Assembly (NCBI GenBank): GCA_017995875.1
Contig: JAGOIB010000008.1
Span: 1 to 34,687 of the forward strand
DNA length: 34,687 nucleotides
Reading direction: 5' to 3'
From: Saprospiraceae bacterium
Lineage (GTDB): Bacteria > Bacteroidota > Bacteroidia > Chitinophagales > Saprospiraceae
Below the pieces are notes generated by a model. The model saw only the letters and a program-made list of their open reading frames with translations, was not told the DNA's origin and did not search any database. A program made the position numbers and the translations under genes. Shown here one piece after another: positions 25,598 to 33,942 of this stretch (position 1 is its first letter; each line of letters starts with the position of its first letter).

Positions 25598-28234
25598 ATG
25601 GCCAAAACAGCCAACGAAATTCGAGGTATATTTTTAGCCTTTTTTGAAGAAAAGCAACACAGGATCGTGCCATCAGCACCTATGGTCAACAAGGATGACC
25701 CGACCCTGATGTTTACAAATGCGGGCATGAACCCTTTCAAGGATTATTTCCTTGGGCATAAACCACCAGTCTACAAACGCATAGCAGACACTCAGAAGTG
25801 CCTTCGTGTGAGTGGAAAGCATAATGACCTTGAGGAAGTGGGTCGTGATGGATATCATCATACCATGTTTGAAATGCTGGGCAACTGGTCCTTTGGAGAC
25901 TATTTCAAAAAAGAAGCAATTGCCTGGGCCTGGGAATTACTTTCTGAAAGACTTCAATTGCCTGTTGACAGGATCTATGTAAGTGTATTTGGTGGTGATG
26001 TTGAAGATGGTTTGCCGGAGGATACAGAAGCCCGTCAATTGTGGGAAGAATGGCTGCCAAAGGATAGAATTCTCTCGTATGGCCGGAAAGATAATTTTTG
26101 GGAAATGGGGGATACCGGACCTTGCGGTCCATGTTCGGAGATCCACGTTGATATGCGTAGTGATGCTGAACGGGCTTTGGTTCCTGGCCAGGCTTTGGTC
26201 AATGAAGGCCATCCAAGTGTCATTGAAATCTGGAATCTTGTCTTTATTCAATTCAACAGAAAGGCGGATAATTCACTTGAAGCATTACCTGCAAAACACG
26301 TTGATACCGGAATGGGATTCGAACGATTGGTGCGCGTCATCCAGGGTAAAACCTCAAACTATGATTCTGATATTTTTGCACCCTATATCTATTTCCTGGA
26401 ACAAGCTACCGGTATTGCTTATCGTAATGATTATTCAGGTAATGTAATGTCTGACATTGCCATGCGGGTATTGGCTGATCACGTCAGGGCAGTAGGGTTT
26501 GGTATTGCGGATGGTGAGATGCCTTCCAATACCGGAGCAGGATACGTGCTGCGCAGAATATTGAGAAGGGCAGTACGCTATTACTACACTTTTCTTCAGA
26601 CAAAAGAACCTTTGATGCATCGCCTCGTCCCACTGATGGCTGATTTTTTCAAAGATATTTTCCCGGGATTCTGGGAGCAACGGGATTTTGTAAAAAGAGT
26701 GATCGAGCAGGAAGAGATTTCATTTCTACGCACACTGGAAGGTGGTATCAAACGATTTGAAACATTAAAAGCAAACAACAATATCATATCAGGAAAGGAT
26801 GCTTTCGAGTTATTTGATACGTATGGTTTCCCGGTAGATCTTACACGATTGATGGCCAATGAAAATGGTTGGTCGATTGATGAGAAGGGTTTCGAAAAAG
26901 CACTGCAAGAGCAGAAGCAGCGATCAAGGTCTGATGCAACTGTCACTGCGGGCGATTGGATTGAAATAAATGCTACTGACAAGAGTCCATTATTTGATGG
27001 ATATGACCATGACAAAATAGAAGGAAGCAAACTTGTAAAATACAGGCAGATTGAAGACAGAGATGGCGTGCATTTCCAGGTTGTTTTAGATCGCACTACT
27101 TTTTATCCGGAAGGCGGTGGTCAGGTAGGAGATATCGGGACGTTGTCTTTTGGTTCGGAGGCAGTGCAAGTGATTGACATGATCAAGGAAAATGACCTTC
27201 CGATCCATATTGTCAATAGGCTTCCTCAGGTACTAACAGCAAGCATTACAACGGACATCGATGCAAGACGTAGAAGGTTGATTGAAAATAATCACTCGGC
27301 TACACACTTGCTTCATGCAGCACTGAGGGAAGTACTTGGCGATCATGTTCAGCAACGAGGTTCATTGCTCAATGAAAATTATCTGCGTTTTGATTTTTCG
27401 CATTTTTCCAAGGTTACGCCGGAAGAGATCCTTAAAATCGAATCAAGGGTAAATGAAAAAATAAGAGAAGATATCAGACTTGTTGAAGACCGTAATATTC
27501 CAATCAAGCAAGCCGAAAAATCCGGTGCCAGAATGTTGTTTGGTGAGAAATACGGTGAGCATGTTCGCATGATTACATTCGACCCTGCTTATTCAATAGA
27601 ACTTTGTGGAGGTTGTCATGTCACATCAACTGGCAGGATAGGCATTTTCAAAATAACGAGTGAAGCTGCAGTTGCCGCGGGTGTACGACGCATTGAAGCC
27701 GTGACGGCCGTAGCAGCAGAAAACTATATCAATGACCAATTCAGTCAATTGCATCTCATACGACAAGAATTGAAAAATCCTGCTGATCCGGTGAAAGCTG
27801 TTCGGGAATTATTAAGTGAAATAAAAGAACTGAATCAGCAAATCGAATCGTTTGAGATGGATAGAGCATTGGCTGTCAAGGGCAGGTTGCTCACTGCTGT
27901 TCAACAAATAAATGGAATCCGGTTGATAAGTGCAGAGGTTGAAATCACAGATCAGAAACTTTTAAAACATCTGATTTTTCAATTGGGCAACGAATTGGGA
28001 AACAATTCATTCGTTTTGTTGGGATCAAAGGAAGAAGCAAAAGCCCAGCTCATGCTCTATATCAGTGAAGATCTTGTCAAGTCAGCAAAGCTTCACGCAG
28101 GCACTATCATCAAGGAATTGGCCAGATCCATTAATGGAGGTGGAGGAGGACAGCCATTCTTCGCTTCTGCAGGTGGAACCAATCCATCCGGTTTAAATGA
28201 AGCGCTTGGAAAGGCAAACACGTATATTCAGTAA
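25598..28234 (+). CDS. alaS: Alanyl-tRNA synthetase
   Basis: 878 residues, the full usual length. The catalytic domain opens with EIRGIFLAFFEEKQHRIVPSAPMV and shows MFTNAGMNPFKDYFLG, CLRVSGKHNDLEEVG, HHTMFEMLGNWSFGDYFK and GAGYVLRRILRRAVRY. The editing domain has HSATHLLHAALREVLG and the distal CGGCHV zinc motif. The C-terminal C-Ala domain ends in NGGGGGQPFFASAGG. It charges tRNA-Ala; a tRNA-Ala(GGC) gene with a G3:U70 pair lies about 4 kb away in the same window. A terminator follows at 28244-28281. The 220-nt upstream gap shared with the M23 gene is very AT-rich next to alaS; I see no clear -7 box at a normal distance. Confidence 0.98.
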   Translation: MAKTANEIRGIFLAFFEEKQHRIVPSAPMVNKDDPTLMFTNAGMNPFKDYFLGHKPPVYKRIADTQKCLRVSGKHNDLEEVGRDGYHHTMFEMLGNWSFGDYFKKEAIAWAWELLSERLQLPVDRIYVSVFGGDVEDGLPEDTEARQLWEEWLPKDRILSYGRKDNFWEMGDTGPCGPCSEIHVDMRSDAERALVPGQALVNEGHPSVIEIWNLVFIQFNRKADNSLEALPAKHVDTGMGFERLVRVIQGKTSNYDSDIFAPYIYFLEQATGIAYRNDYSGNVMSDIAMRVLADHVRAVGFGIADGEMPSNTGAGYVLRRILRRAVRYYYTFLQTKEPLMHRLVPLMADFFKDIFPGFWEQRDFVKRVIEQEEISFLRTLEGGIKRFETLKANNNIISGKDAFELFDTYGFPVDLTRLMANENGWSIDEKGFEKALQEQKQRSRSDATVTAGDWIEINATDKSPLFDGYDHDKIEGSKLVKYRQIEDRDGVHFQVVLDRTTFYPEGGGQVGDIGTLSFGSEAVQVIDMIKENDLPIHIVNRLPQVLTASITTDIDARRRRLIENNHSATHLLHAALREVLGDHVQQRGSLLNENYLRFDFSHFSKVTPEEILKIESRVNEKIREDIRLVEDRNIPIKQAEKSGARMLFGEKYGEHVRMITFDPAYSIELCGGCHVTSTGRIGIFKITSEAAVAAGVRRIEAVTAVAAENYINDQFSQLHLIRQELKNPADPVKAVRELLSEIKELNQQIESFEMDRALAVKGRLLTAVQQINGIRLISAEVEITDQKLLKHLIFQLGNELGNNSFVLLGSKEEAKAQLMLYISEDLVKSAKLHAGTIIKELARSINGGGGGQPFFASAGGTNPSGLNEALGKANTYIQ

Positions 28235-28243
28235 TTACATCCC

Positions 28244-28281
28244 GATCTGCCCTTGTACATTGAAGCAGATCTCTTTTTCTT
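28244..28281 (+). terminator. Rho-independent terminator after alaS
   Basis: GATCTGC (28244-28250) pairs with GCAGATC (28265-28271) across a 14-nt loop and is followed by TCTTTTTCTT. It lies 10 nt after the alaS stop and 25 nt before the next start, separating alaS from the downstream operon. Confidence 0.7.
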
Positions 28282-28306
28282 AATCACGGATGCACAATTT
28301 TAACGT

Positions 28307-29311
28307 ATGAATAATCTGGAGGCTAAGGATCAATTGGATCCTATCCGTATTGGGGTAGTCGGAGCAGGGCATCTTGGTCGGTTTCACATTGAATGCATCG
28401 GCAGGATCAGTGGTTTTAAGCTTGTTGGTTTCTATGATGCCGACCCGGTTCGCGCAAAAGAGATAGCTGAAAAATATTCTGTTCAGGCCTTCAATAGTTT
28501 TCATTCATTATTGAATGAAGTGGAGGCAGTGTGTATTGTTACTCCTACGCCGAGTCACTATGCATTGGCTGTCTCGGCAATTGAATCAGATAAACATCTC
28601 TTTATTGAAAAACCATTAACGGACCATCCTGATACAAGCCAATGGCTTGCTGAAAAAATGGCAGAGAAAAAACTTGTAGGAAGAGTGGGTCATGTGGAGC
28701 GTTACAATCCTGCTTTCATTGCTGCCAGACAAATGGGTATCCATAAACCTGTCTTTATTGAAGCGCATCGCCTTGCGCCGTTCAATCCCCGTGGTATGGA
28801 TGTTCCTGTCATCATGGACCTGATGATCCATGATATTGATATTGTTTTATCGATGGTGGATGCAGAAGTAGATCATATCGAGGCAAATGGTGTCGGTGTC
28901 GCCGGTAAATCGGCCGACATCTGCAATGCAAGGATTACCTTTAAAAATGATGCTGTAGCCAACCTTACCGCCAGCAGGATCAGTCTTAAACAAATGCGTA
29001 AGCTGAGGTTGTTTCAACGAGATCAATATATGGCCATCGATTTTTTAGAACAGGAAGTGCAGGTAGTAAAATTATTTCATACAGAACCATCTGATATGAT
29101 GACAATGAAACTTGAATTGCCCGATGGTAACCGCTGGATTGCAGCTGACAATCCGTCGGTTACAAAGCATAATGCGATTGAGGCAGAGTTATCTGAGTTT
29201 TGTGAGGCTATCAGGAACAATTCCACTTCCGGCGTTACGTTTGAACAAGGAGCAAGGGCGGTAAAAGTAGCTTCGCAAATAATGGATCAAATCAGCAGAC
29301 ATGAAGTATAG
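28307..29311 (+). CDS. Gfo/Idh/MocA-family oxidoreductase, GnnA-like
   Basis: 334 residues. The N-terminal Rossmann fold carries GVVGAGHLGRFH (about residues 16-27), the acid-ended strand GFYDAD, VTPTPSHYA and the family lysine motif EKPLT. The C-terminal domain has GHVERYNPAF, HRLAPFNPRGMDVPVIMDLMIHDIDI, where the histidine/aspartate set is expected to shape the active site. The last motif is what I recall for the GnnA branch, the UDP-GlcNAc 3-dehydrogenase that with GnnB gives 3-amino lipid A. No GnnB-type aminotransferase is in the window, so this is a hypothesis; another NAD-dependent sugar oxidoreductase is possible. It starts the operon with the lipoprotein gene (11-nt overlap) and the sugar transferase gene. 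Confidence 0.8.
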   Translation: MNNLEAKDQLDPIRIGVVGAGHLGRFHIECIGRISGFKLVGFYDADPVRAKEIAEKYSVQAFNSFHSLLNEVEAVCIVTPTPSHYALAVSAIESDKHLFIEKPLTDHPDTSQWLAEKMAEKKLVGRVGHVERYNPAFIAARQMGIHKPVFIEAHRLAPFNPRGMDVPVIMDLMIHDIDIVLSMVDAEVDHIEANGVGVAGKSADICNARITFKNDAVANLTASRISLKQMRKLRLFQRDQYMAIDFLEQEVQVVKLFHTEPSDMMTMKLELPDGNRWIAADNPSVTKHNAIEAELSEFCEAIRNNSTSGVTFEQGARAVKVASQIMDQISRHEV

Positions 29312-30182
29312 CGGGAGAAGGTATATTGTACAGTTGCTTTGGCTGAGTATTTGTATGTCATTTATTGGATGTGATATTATCAATCCATCTGAGCCTCTGC
29401 CTACCAGGATTGAACTTCAGCCGTTTGATTTTCAGATTGAACCTGGTCAGGGATCTGCCCAGAATAAGATTACAGAAGTTTGGGTGTATTATAACAACAA
29501 TACTTTTCTTGGTGCCTTTACACCTCCTGTAGCCGTCAATTTTCTCGATGAAGGCCTTACGCATTTTAGATTTCTGCCGGGCATTCGAAATAATGGTATC
29601 CTGGATGATGCCATTGCCTACCCAATGTTTGAAGAATATACGACAGACCTGAATGCATCTCCGGGAAGTGTTTTTACAGTAAATCCTGTGACCAGATATA
29701 AGCCTGAGGTTGTTTTTAGTTTTCTATGTGATTTCGAGTTGGATAACCCCTGGGTAGATAATCGTGATACCGTAAGCGCAAGTAATTTGGTCAGGTCTAC
29801 CACCAACCCTTTTGAAGGAGATTATTGCGGTGAGATCGTCATGTCCCAGAGTGCTTATTTCATAGAGGTTGGACACCTGTTGTCCATGGGTGATTTGCCG
29901 GTTGATGGTACGAAAACCTATCTTGAATTCAGATACAAAAGTGAAGTTGATATGAGCATTGGTATATTGGGAAGTGATCTTACAGGGGGGAGTTTTTCAA
30001 GATTCTTTTATCTTGTCAAAGCGAGTGATGAGTGGAATATGTTATATATCGACCTAACAGATTTATTGGTATTATCCCAATTGGAATCCTATAAAATTTT
30101 GTTTCGATCGCTTTATCCGGGTAATTCAACTGAACCTGAATACCATATTTTTCTGGATAATATAAAGGTGGTGCACCTCTAG
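29301..30182 (+). CDS. Lipoprotein of unknown function between sugar enzymes
   Basis: 293 residues that I do not recognise. A lipoprotein signal peptide is clear: basic start, hydrophobic core (IVQLLWLSICMSF) and lipobox FIGC with Cys24. The rest lacks further membrane segments. A middle strand-rich part (FLGAFTPPVAVNFL) precedes a C-terminal half, from FLCDFELDNPW to YHIFLDNIKVVHL, whose pattern (a bounded lesion of strands with EFRYKS and LDNIKV at the end) resembles carbohydrate-binding jelly rolls; this is only an impression. It overlaps the oxidoreductase gene by 11 nt and is 3 nt before the sugar transferase, so it probably acts with them, perhaps in surface glycan export or display. 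Confidence 0.7.
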   Translation: MKYSGRRYIVQLLWLSICMSFIGCDIINPSEPLPTRIELQPFDFQIEPGQGSAQNKITEVWVYYNNNTFLGAFTPPVAVNFLDEGLTHFRFLPGIRNNGILDDAIAYPMFEEYTTDLNASPGSVFTVNPVTRYKPEVVFSFLCDFELDNPWVDNRDTVSASNLVRSTTNPFEGDYCGEIVMSQSAYFIEVGHLLSMGDLPVDGTKTYLEFRYKSEVDMSIGILGSDLTGGSFSRFFYLVKASDEWNMLYIDLTDLLVLSQLESYKILFRSLYPGNSTEPEYHIFLDNIKVVHL

Positions 30183-30185
30183 CCA

Positions 30186-31604
30186 ATGAAAAGAATCAGG
30201 AGATTTCACATGTTTCTTTATGGCTGCGCTGACCTCATGTCGGCCATGGGAGCATGGGCATTGTTCTACTATTTCAGAGCGAGAGGAGAAGGAAAAAGTT
30301 TTGAGCATGGCGTCATCGATGATCAGAATTTCTGGTATGGGTTGGTGATTGTTCCCCTGGCCTGGATCATCTTTTATTGGATATTTGATCGTTACCGGGA
30401 TATTTACAGATTGTCAAGGTTGACTACATTGATACGTACCTTCTTTCTTTCTTTGGCAGGAGTGGTTATCATTTTTTTTACGTTGATCCTGGATGACCAG
30501 GCACAGGATGTAGCTGATTACATTCAATCTTTTTTCCGGTTATTCCTTTTTCATTTTAGTATTACAGCCATCGTCCGGATGGTTTTGCTGACCATCGCCA
30601 GCCGAAGATTGAGAGCTGGTAAAATTACATATGCCACTATTATTATTGGTGGCAATCAAAAAGCCTTTGAGCTGTTTGAAGAAATCCGTGCACGAAAGAA
30701 GAGTCTAGGCAACAGGTTGATCGGGTATGTCGAAAGTGATAGTATTGGAAGCCATTTCCTTGGAGAAAGTTTGCCAAAGCTTGGCATGATAGATCAACTC
30801 GCAGAAATCATTCAGACCTATGAAGTAGAGGAGGCCCTTATTGCCATTGAGACTTCTGAGCACAATAAACTCAAGGGCATCCTCGATATCCTTTTTGATT
30901 TCAATGAGGAAGTACTGGTTAAAATTATTCCTGACATGTATGATATCCTGTTAGGTACTGTCAAGATGAATTACCTGTACGGCGCTGTGTTGATTGAAAT
31001 ACGACAGGGCCTCATGCTCAATTGGGAAAAGCTCGTCAAACGATGGATGGATATTGTAGTGAGTAGTGTGGGCCTCATTCTTCTCCTGCCGGTATTCATT
31101 TACATTGGTATCCGTGTCAAGCTATCCTCAAAGGGGCCTGTATTTTATTCGCAAGAGAGGGTAGGGTTGAACAGGAAGCCCTTCATGATCCATAAATTCA
31201 GGTCGATGTATACTGGTGCTGAAGGAGACACACCTCAACTTTCCTTTGATGGGGATGAGCGATGTACTCCGTGGGGTGCAGTGATGCGTAAGTGGAGGTT
31301 GGATGAGTTGCCGCAATTGTGGAATGTGTTGATTGGAGAGATGTCCCTTGTAGGGCCAAGACCAGAGCGAAAATATTTTATTGATCAGATAATGCTGCAA
31401 GCGCCGCACTATAAACATTTGCTTAAAGTCAGGCCAGGGATTACATCATGGGGTCAGGTCAAATACGGCTACGCCAGCAATATCGATCAGATGTTGCAGC
31501 GGTTGAAATTTGATATCCTCTATATTGAAAATATGTCGATCAGTCTTGATATCAAGATCCTGTTCTATACCATGTTGATCCTTGTGCAAGGAAAGGGAAA
31601 ATAG
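30186..31604 (+). CDS. Polyprenyl-phosphate glycosyl-1-phosphate transferase (WcaJ/WbaP-like)
   Basis: 472 residues. About four N-terminal membrane helices (to about 140) precede a nucleotide-binding-like CoA fold (ATIIIGGNQKAFELFEEI to about 240). The catalytic phosphoglycosyl transferase domain occupies the last 200 residues: KRWMDIVVSSVGLILLLPVF membrane dip, GPVFYSQERVGLNRKPF, HKFRSMY, then WRLDELPQLWNVL, MSLVGPRPE and RPGITSWGQVKYGY. Enzymes of this family load the first sugar-1-phosphate onto undecaprenyl phosphate at the inner membrane and so start O-antigen, capsule or exopolysaccharide units. The substrate sugar cannot be told. It is the last gene of the operon; its stop codon merges into a repeat tract. 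Confidence 0.9.
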   Translation: MKRIRRFHMFLYGCADLMSAMGAWALFYYFRARGEGKSFEHGVIDDQNFWYGLVIVPLAWIIFYWIFDRYRDIYRLSRLTTLIRTFFLSLAGVVIIFFTLILDDQAQDVADYIQSFFRLFLFHFSITAIVRMVLLTIASRRLRAGKITYATIIIGGNQKAFELFEEIRARKKSLGNRLIGYVESDSIGSHFLGESLPKLGMIDQLAEIIQTYEVEEALIAIETSEHNKLKGILDILFDFNEEVLVKIIPDMYDILLGTVKMNYLYGAVLIEIRQGLMLNWEKLVKRWMDIVVSSVGLILLLPVFIYIGIRVKLSSKGPVFYSQERVGLNRKPFMIHKFRSMYTGAEGDTPQLSFDGDERCTPWGAVMRKWRLDELPQLWNVLIGEMSLVGPRPERKYFIDQIMLQAPHYKHLLKVRPGITSWGQVKYGYASNIDQMLQRLKFDILYIENMSISLDIKILFYTMLILVQGKGK

Positions 31605-31694
31605 TTAGAAGTTAGAAGTTAGTAGTTAGTAGTTAGTAGTTTGCTATAACTAAAGACTCACCACTCGCCACTGAAAACTCGAAACTCGAAACTA
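31602..31694. repeat. Composite short-repeat tract abutting a stop codon
   Basis: The TAG stop of the sugar transferase gene is itself the first part of the tract: TAGTTAGAAGTTAGAAGTTAG, continuing as AGTTAGT units to about 31641. After 13 nt a second part (31655-31694) has ACTCACC, ACTCGCC, ACTGAAA, ACTCGAA, ACTCGAA units of 7 bp. Part one shares the exact 19-mer found at 24193-24211, and part two resembles the CTCGACA array at 24346-24391, in the same order and strand. Confidence 0.8.
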
Positions 31695-31708
31695 CTTTTA
31701 CAAAAGGC

Positions 31709-31745
31709 AAAGCCAGGGGATCAATATGTTGAACCCCTGGCTTTT
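31709..31745. terminator. Bidirectional terminator between sugar transferase and RRM genes
   Basis: AAAGCCAGGGG (31709-31719) pairs over 11 bp with CCCCTGGCTTT (31734-31744); the loop can pair further (TCAA with TTGA). The plus-strand side continues as TTTTATTT. It ends the sugar operon and lies about 46 nt beyond the stop of the opposing RRM gene, so it may serve both. Confidence 0.85.
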
Positions 31746-31790
31746 ATTTCAGTTATGATAAGTCTTAGGAAAACCTAAGGAGATCTTCGA

Positions 31791-32267
31791 TTAGATCCTC
31801 TTACGTCTTGGTTTGTCGTCGTCATCATCGTAACGACGTTTTGGACGGTCGTCATCCTGGTAACGATTGGAGGATCTGTTGCGGTCATCACCGCCACCAC
31901 CGCCCCAACGGTCTCCACCGGGGCGAGGTCCGCCGGATCTCCTGTCACCGCCACCTCCTCCACCGGAGTTGAATGGGGGTCTGCCACCAGGTCTTGGGCC
32001 GCCTCTTCCACGATCATTGCTGCGAGGAGCCGGGTCAGATTCCTTTACAAGGACTTCTTTGCCATCCATCTCGATGCCGTTGATCATTTCAATTGCAGCT
32101 CTGCCACCTTCATCAGTAGCCATATCCACGAAGCCGTAACATTTTGACATGCCGGTATCGCGATCAGTAATAACCTTGGCATCAATAACACTGCCATGGG
32201 ATTCAAACATAGCCTTGAGACGTTCTGATGTGACGTTCTGAGGCAGTTTAGCGACAAAAAGTTTCAT
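31791..32267 (-). CDS. RRM-domain RNA-binding protein with Gly/Arg-rich tail
   Basis: 158 residues. One RNA recognition motif fills residues 1-80: RNP2 is LFVAKL and RNP1 is KCYGFVDM, with the usual beta-alpha-beta spacing and GIEMDGKEVLVKES closing it. Residues 85-158 are low-complexity: GGRPP, GGGGGGDRR and GGDRWGGGGGDD boxes, then acidic and basic clusters ending in KPRRKRI. This is the domain plan of cyanobacterial and Bacteroidota Rbp proteins, which bind RNA and are often cold-responsive or post-transcriptional regulators. An exact -7 box 107 nt upstream predicts a leader of about 100 nt, long for this genome, so control at the mRNA level is plausible. Confidence 0.92.
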   Translation of the reverse strand: MKLFVAKLPQNVTSERLKAMFESHGSVIDAKVITDRDTGMSKCYGFVDMATDEGGRAAIEMINGIEMDGKEVLVKESDPAPRSNDRGRGGPRPGGRPPFNSGGGGGGDRRSGGPRPGGDRWGGGGGDDRNRSSNRYQDDDRPKRRYDDDDDKPRRKRI

Positions 32268-32374
32268 TTATAAAAAAAGTTAATGTTTTGATGTTGGTTG
32301 AAGTTTACGCAGCTTTCAAACGTTATTGGCACAAGCTAAAAAACAGTCGCTGAACGGTACCCTCAATAAGGAAC

Positions 32375-32408
32375 CAAAGGTAAACGAAATATCCTGATTA
32401 CATATCAA
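32375..32408 (-). promoter_or_regulatory. Candidate promoter of the RRM gene
   Basis: The minus strand has TACCTTTG (32382-32375), an exact -7 box, and TTG at 32408-32406 with a 23-nt gap, at the upper end of the accepted spacing. The -33 element touches the T tract of the upstream terminator. The predicted leader to the ATG at 32267 is about 100 nt. Confidence 0.5.
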
Positions 32409-32433
32409 AAAAAAAGACCCCTAAAAGGAGTCT
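32407..32433 (-). terminator. Terminator after the tRNA-like element
   Basis: Minus strand: AGACTCC, loop TTTTA, GGGGTCT (7 bp with one G-T pair) and then nine T. It is nearly identical to the terminator at 32512-32536, including flanking CAAGACTCCT, which marks the two as copies. Confidence 0.9.
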
Positions 32434-32438
32434 TGATG

Positions 32439-32511
32439 TGGAGCTAATGGGACTCGAACCCACGACTTTCCCGCCGTACTCCGTTGCGGGACACTCCAGG
32501 CAGCTGAGCAT
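32439..32511 (-). pseudogene. tRNA-like element lacking its 5' acceptor strand (probable tRNA remnant)
   Basis: The minus strand can be read as a tRNA from position 8: D stem GCTC/GAGT, anticodon stem TCCCG/CGGGA, variable AAGTC, T arm GTGGG-TTCGAGT-CCCAT, acceptor 3' strand TAGCTCC and A73. Two things are wrong. The place of acceptor bases 1-7 is filled by the T run of the preceding terminator, so nothing pairs with TAGCTCC there; and the anticodon loop has 13 nt instead of 7. The 3' end and following terminator copy the neighbouring tRNA-Ala. The intact stems suggest either a recent origin or retained structure. An alternative pairing is TGGAG (32498-32494) with the terminal CTCCA (32443-32439). 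Confidence 0.6.
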
Positions 32512-32536
32512 AAAAAAAGACCCCAAAGAGGAGTCT
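32512..32536 (-). terminator. Terminator after tRNA-Ala
   Basis: Minus strand: AGACTCC, loop TCTTT, GGGGTCT, then seven T. The stem starts 5 nt after the tRNA discriminator base. The tRNA-like element begins at the next base. Confidence 0.9.
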
Positions 32537-32541
32537 TGTTG

Positions 32542-32615
<74 letters not shown>

Positions 32616-32626
32616 AATTCGGGCTG

Positions 32627-32634
32627 CAAACATA
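32627..32634 (-). promoter_or_regulatory. Candidate -7 box of tRNA-Ala
   Basis: The minus strand reads TATGTTTG, an exact TAnnTTTG, ending 11 nt before the mature tRNA 5' end. A start about 4-5 nt downstream would give a short leader for RNase P to remove. No -33 TTG is seen. Confidence 0.55.
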
Positions 32635-32697
32635 GAACATTTTGTGATTTTAGGACACGGGCTTGATTTGGCTGAACTGTTCTTCGGGGCTATTGTT

Positions 32698-32705
32698 TAG
32701 TTTTG
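32698..32705 (+). promoter_or_regulatory. Candidate -7 box of the thiolase gene
   Basis: TAGTTTTG matches TAnnTTTG exactly and ends 22 nt before the ATG at 32728. The -33 element is not clear. Confidence 0.5.
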
Positions 32706-32727
32706 TCGCCTCAAAAGAGCGTGTTTT

Positions 32728-33906
32728 ATGAAAGAAGTATATATAATTTCCGCCAAACGAACTCCAATTGGCAGTTTTGGAGGTTCATTGACAAGCCTTT
32801 CCGCTACTGCTTTGGGAGCGAAAGCTATTGCGGGAGCTCTCGCTGCTGCCAACGTCCTGCCAGACCAGGTTCAGGAGGTTTTTATGGGCAATGTGGTTTC
32901 GGCCAATTTGGGTCAGGCTCCGGCGAGACAAGCTGCCCTTGGAGCAGGATTGCCTTTCAATGTTCCTTGTACCACTGTCAATAAAGTGTGTGCCTCCGGC
33001 ATGAAGTCCGTAATGTTTGCGGCACAGGCAATAGCACTTGGCCAGGCTGAAATTATTGTGGCTGGTGGAATGGAGAGCATGTCCAATATTCCATACTACA
33101 TTCCCGGTGCCCGATGGGGCCAGAAATTTGGAAACGCAGAATTAATCGATGGCCTTACGAAAGATGGCCTTACAGATGTTTACAGTCAGAGCGCAATGGG
33201 CGTTAGCGCCGATGCCACTGCTGAAAAATATAGCATCACTCGTGAAGCACAGGATGTGTTTGCAATCGAATCCTATAAGCGATCTCAGGCGGCCACGAAA
33301 GACAACAGGTTTAAAAATGAAATTATTTCTGTTGAAATTCCACAGCGTAAAGGTGCACCGTTACTGATCGATCAGGATGAAGAGTGCTTCAAGGTTGATT
33401 TTGATAAGATCCCTTCGCTCAAGCCAGCCTTTGGTGCGAATGGTACTGTAACAGCCGCCAATGCATCCAACATCAATGATGGTGCTTCAGCACTGGTGCT
33501 GGCAAGCGGTGAAGCGGTGAAGAAATATAATCTGACACCGATCGCCAGGATTGTATCTTATGCCGATGCGGAACAAGATCCTTTTTGGTTTACAACATCG
33601 CCAACGCTAGCTACACCAAAAGCGCTTGACAGAGCGGGCCTTACAAAAAACGATATTGATTATTTTGAAGTCAATGAAGCCTTTGCGGTTGTCCCGATGG
33701 CTTTTGAAAAAGTGCTTGACATAGATCATCAGCGTGTGAATGTAAATGGTGGAGCATGTGCACTCGGCCATCCGCTTGGTGCATCCGGTGCGAGAATCAT
33801 AACAACACTTTCCGGTGTATTGCAACAAAATAATAGCAGATATGGACTTGCTACCATTTGTAATGGTGGTGGGGGTGCTTCTGCGATTATCATAGAAAGA
33901 GTGTAG
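32728..33906 (+). CDS. Acetyl-CoA C-acetyltransferase (thiolase II type)
   Basis: 392 residues, normal for a biosynthetic/degradative thiolase that interconverts two acetyl-CoA and acetoacetyl-CoA. The catalytic residues are in place: nucleophile Cys88 (VNKVCASGMKS), His348 (GHPLGASGAR) and Cys378 (ICNGGGGA). The loop MESMSNIPYY and NASNINDGASALVL are also typical. The ARWGQKFG-type loop insertion fits acetoacetyl-CoA thiolases better than long-chain FadA enzymes. It has its own promoter candidate and stands alone, followed 36 nt later by the acyltransferase gene on the same strand. A role in ketone-body, butyrate or branched-chain metabolism cannot be decided here. Confidence 0.93.
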   Translation: MKEVYIISAKRTPIGSFGGSLTSLSATALGAKAIAGALAAANVLPDQVQEVFMGNVVSANLGQAPARQAALGAGLPFNVPCTTVNKVCASGMKSVMFAAQAIALGQAEIIVAGGMESMSNIPYYIPGARWGQKFGNAELIDGLTKDGLTDVYSQSAMGVSADATAEKYSITREAQDVFAIESYKRSQAATKDNRFKNEIISVEIPQRKGAPLLIDQDEECFKVDFDKIPSLKPAFGANGTVTAANASNINDGASALVLASGEAVKKYNLTPIARIVSYADAEQDPFWFTTSPTLATPKALDRAGLTKNDIDYFEVNEAFAVVPMAFEKVLDIDHQRVNVNGGACALGHPLGASGARIITTLSGVLQQNNSRYGLATICNGGGGASAIIIERV

Positions 33907-33942
33907 GTAACGTCATTACAGGTATCGAATAAAATCCATTTT

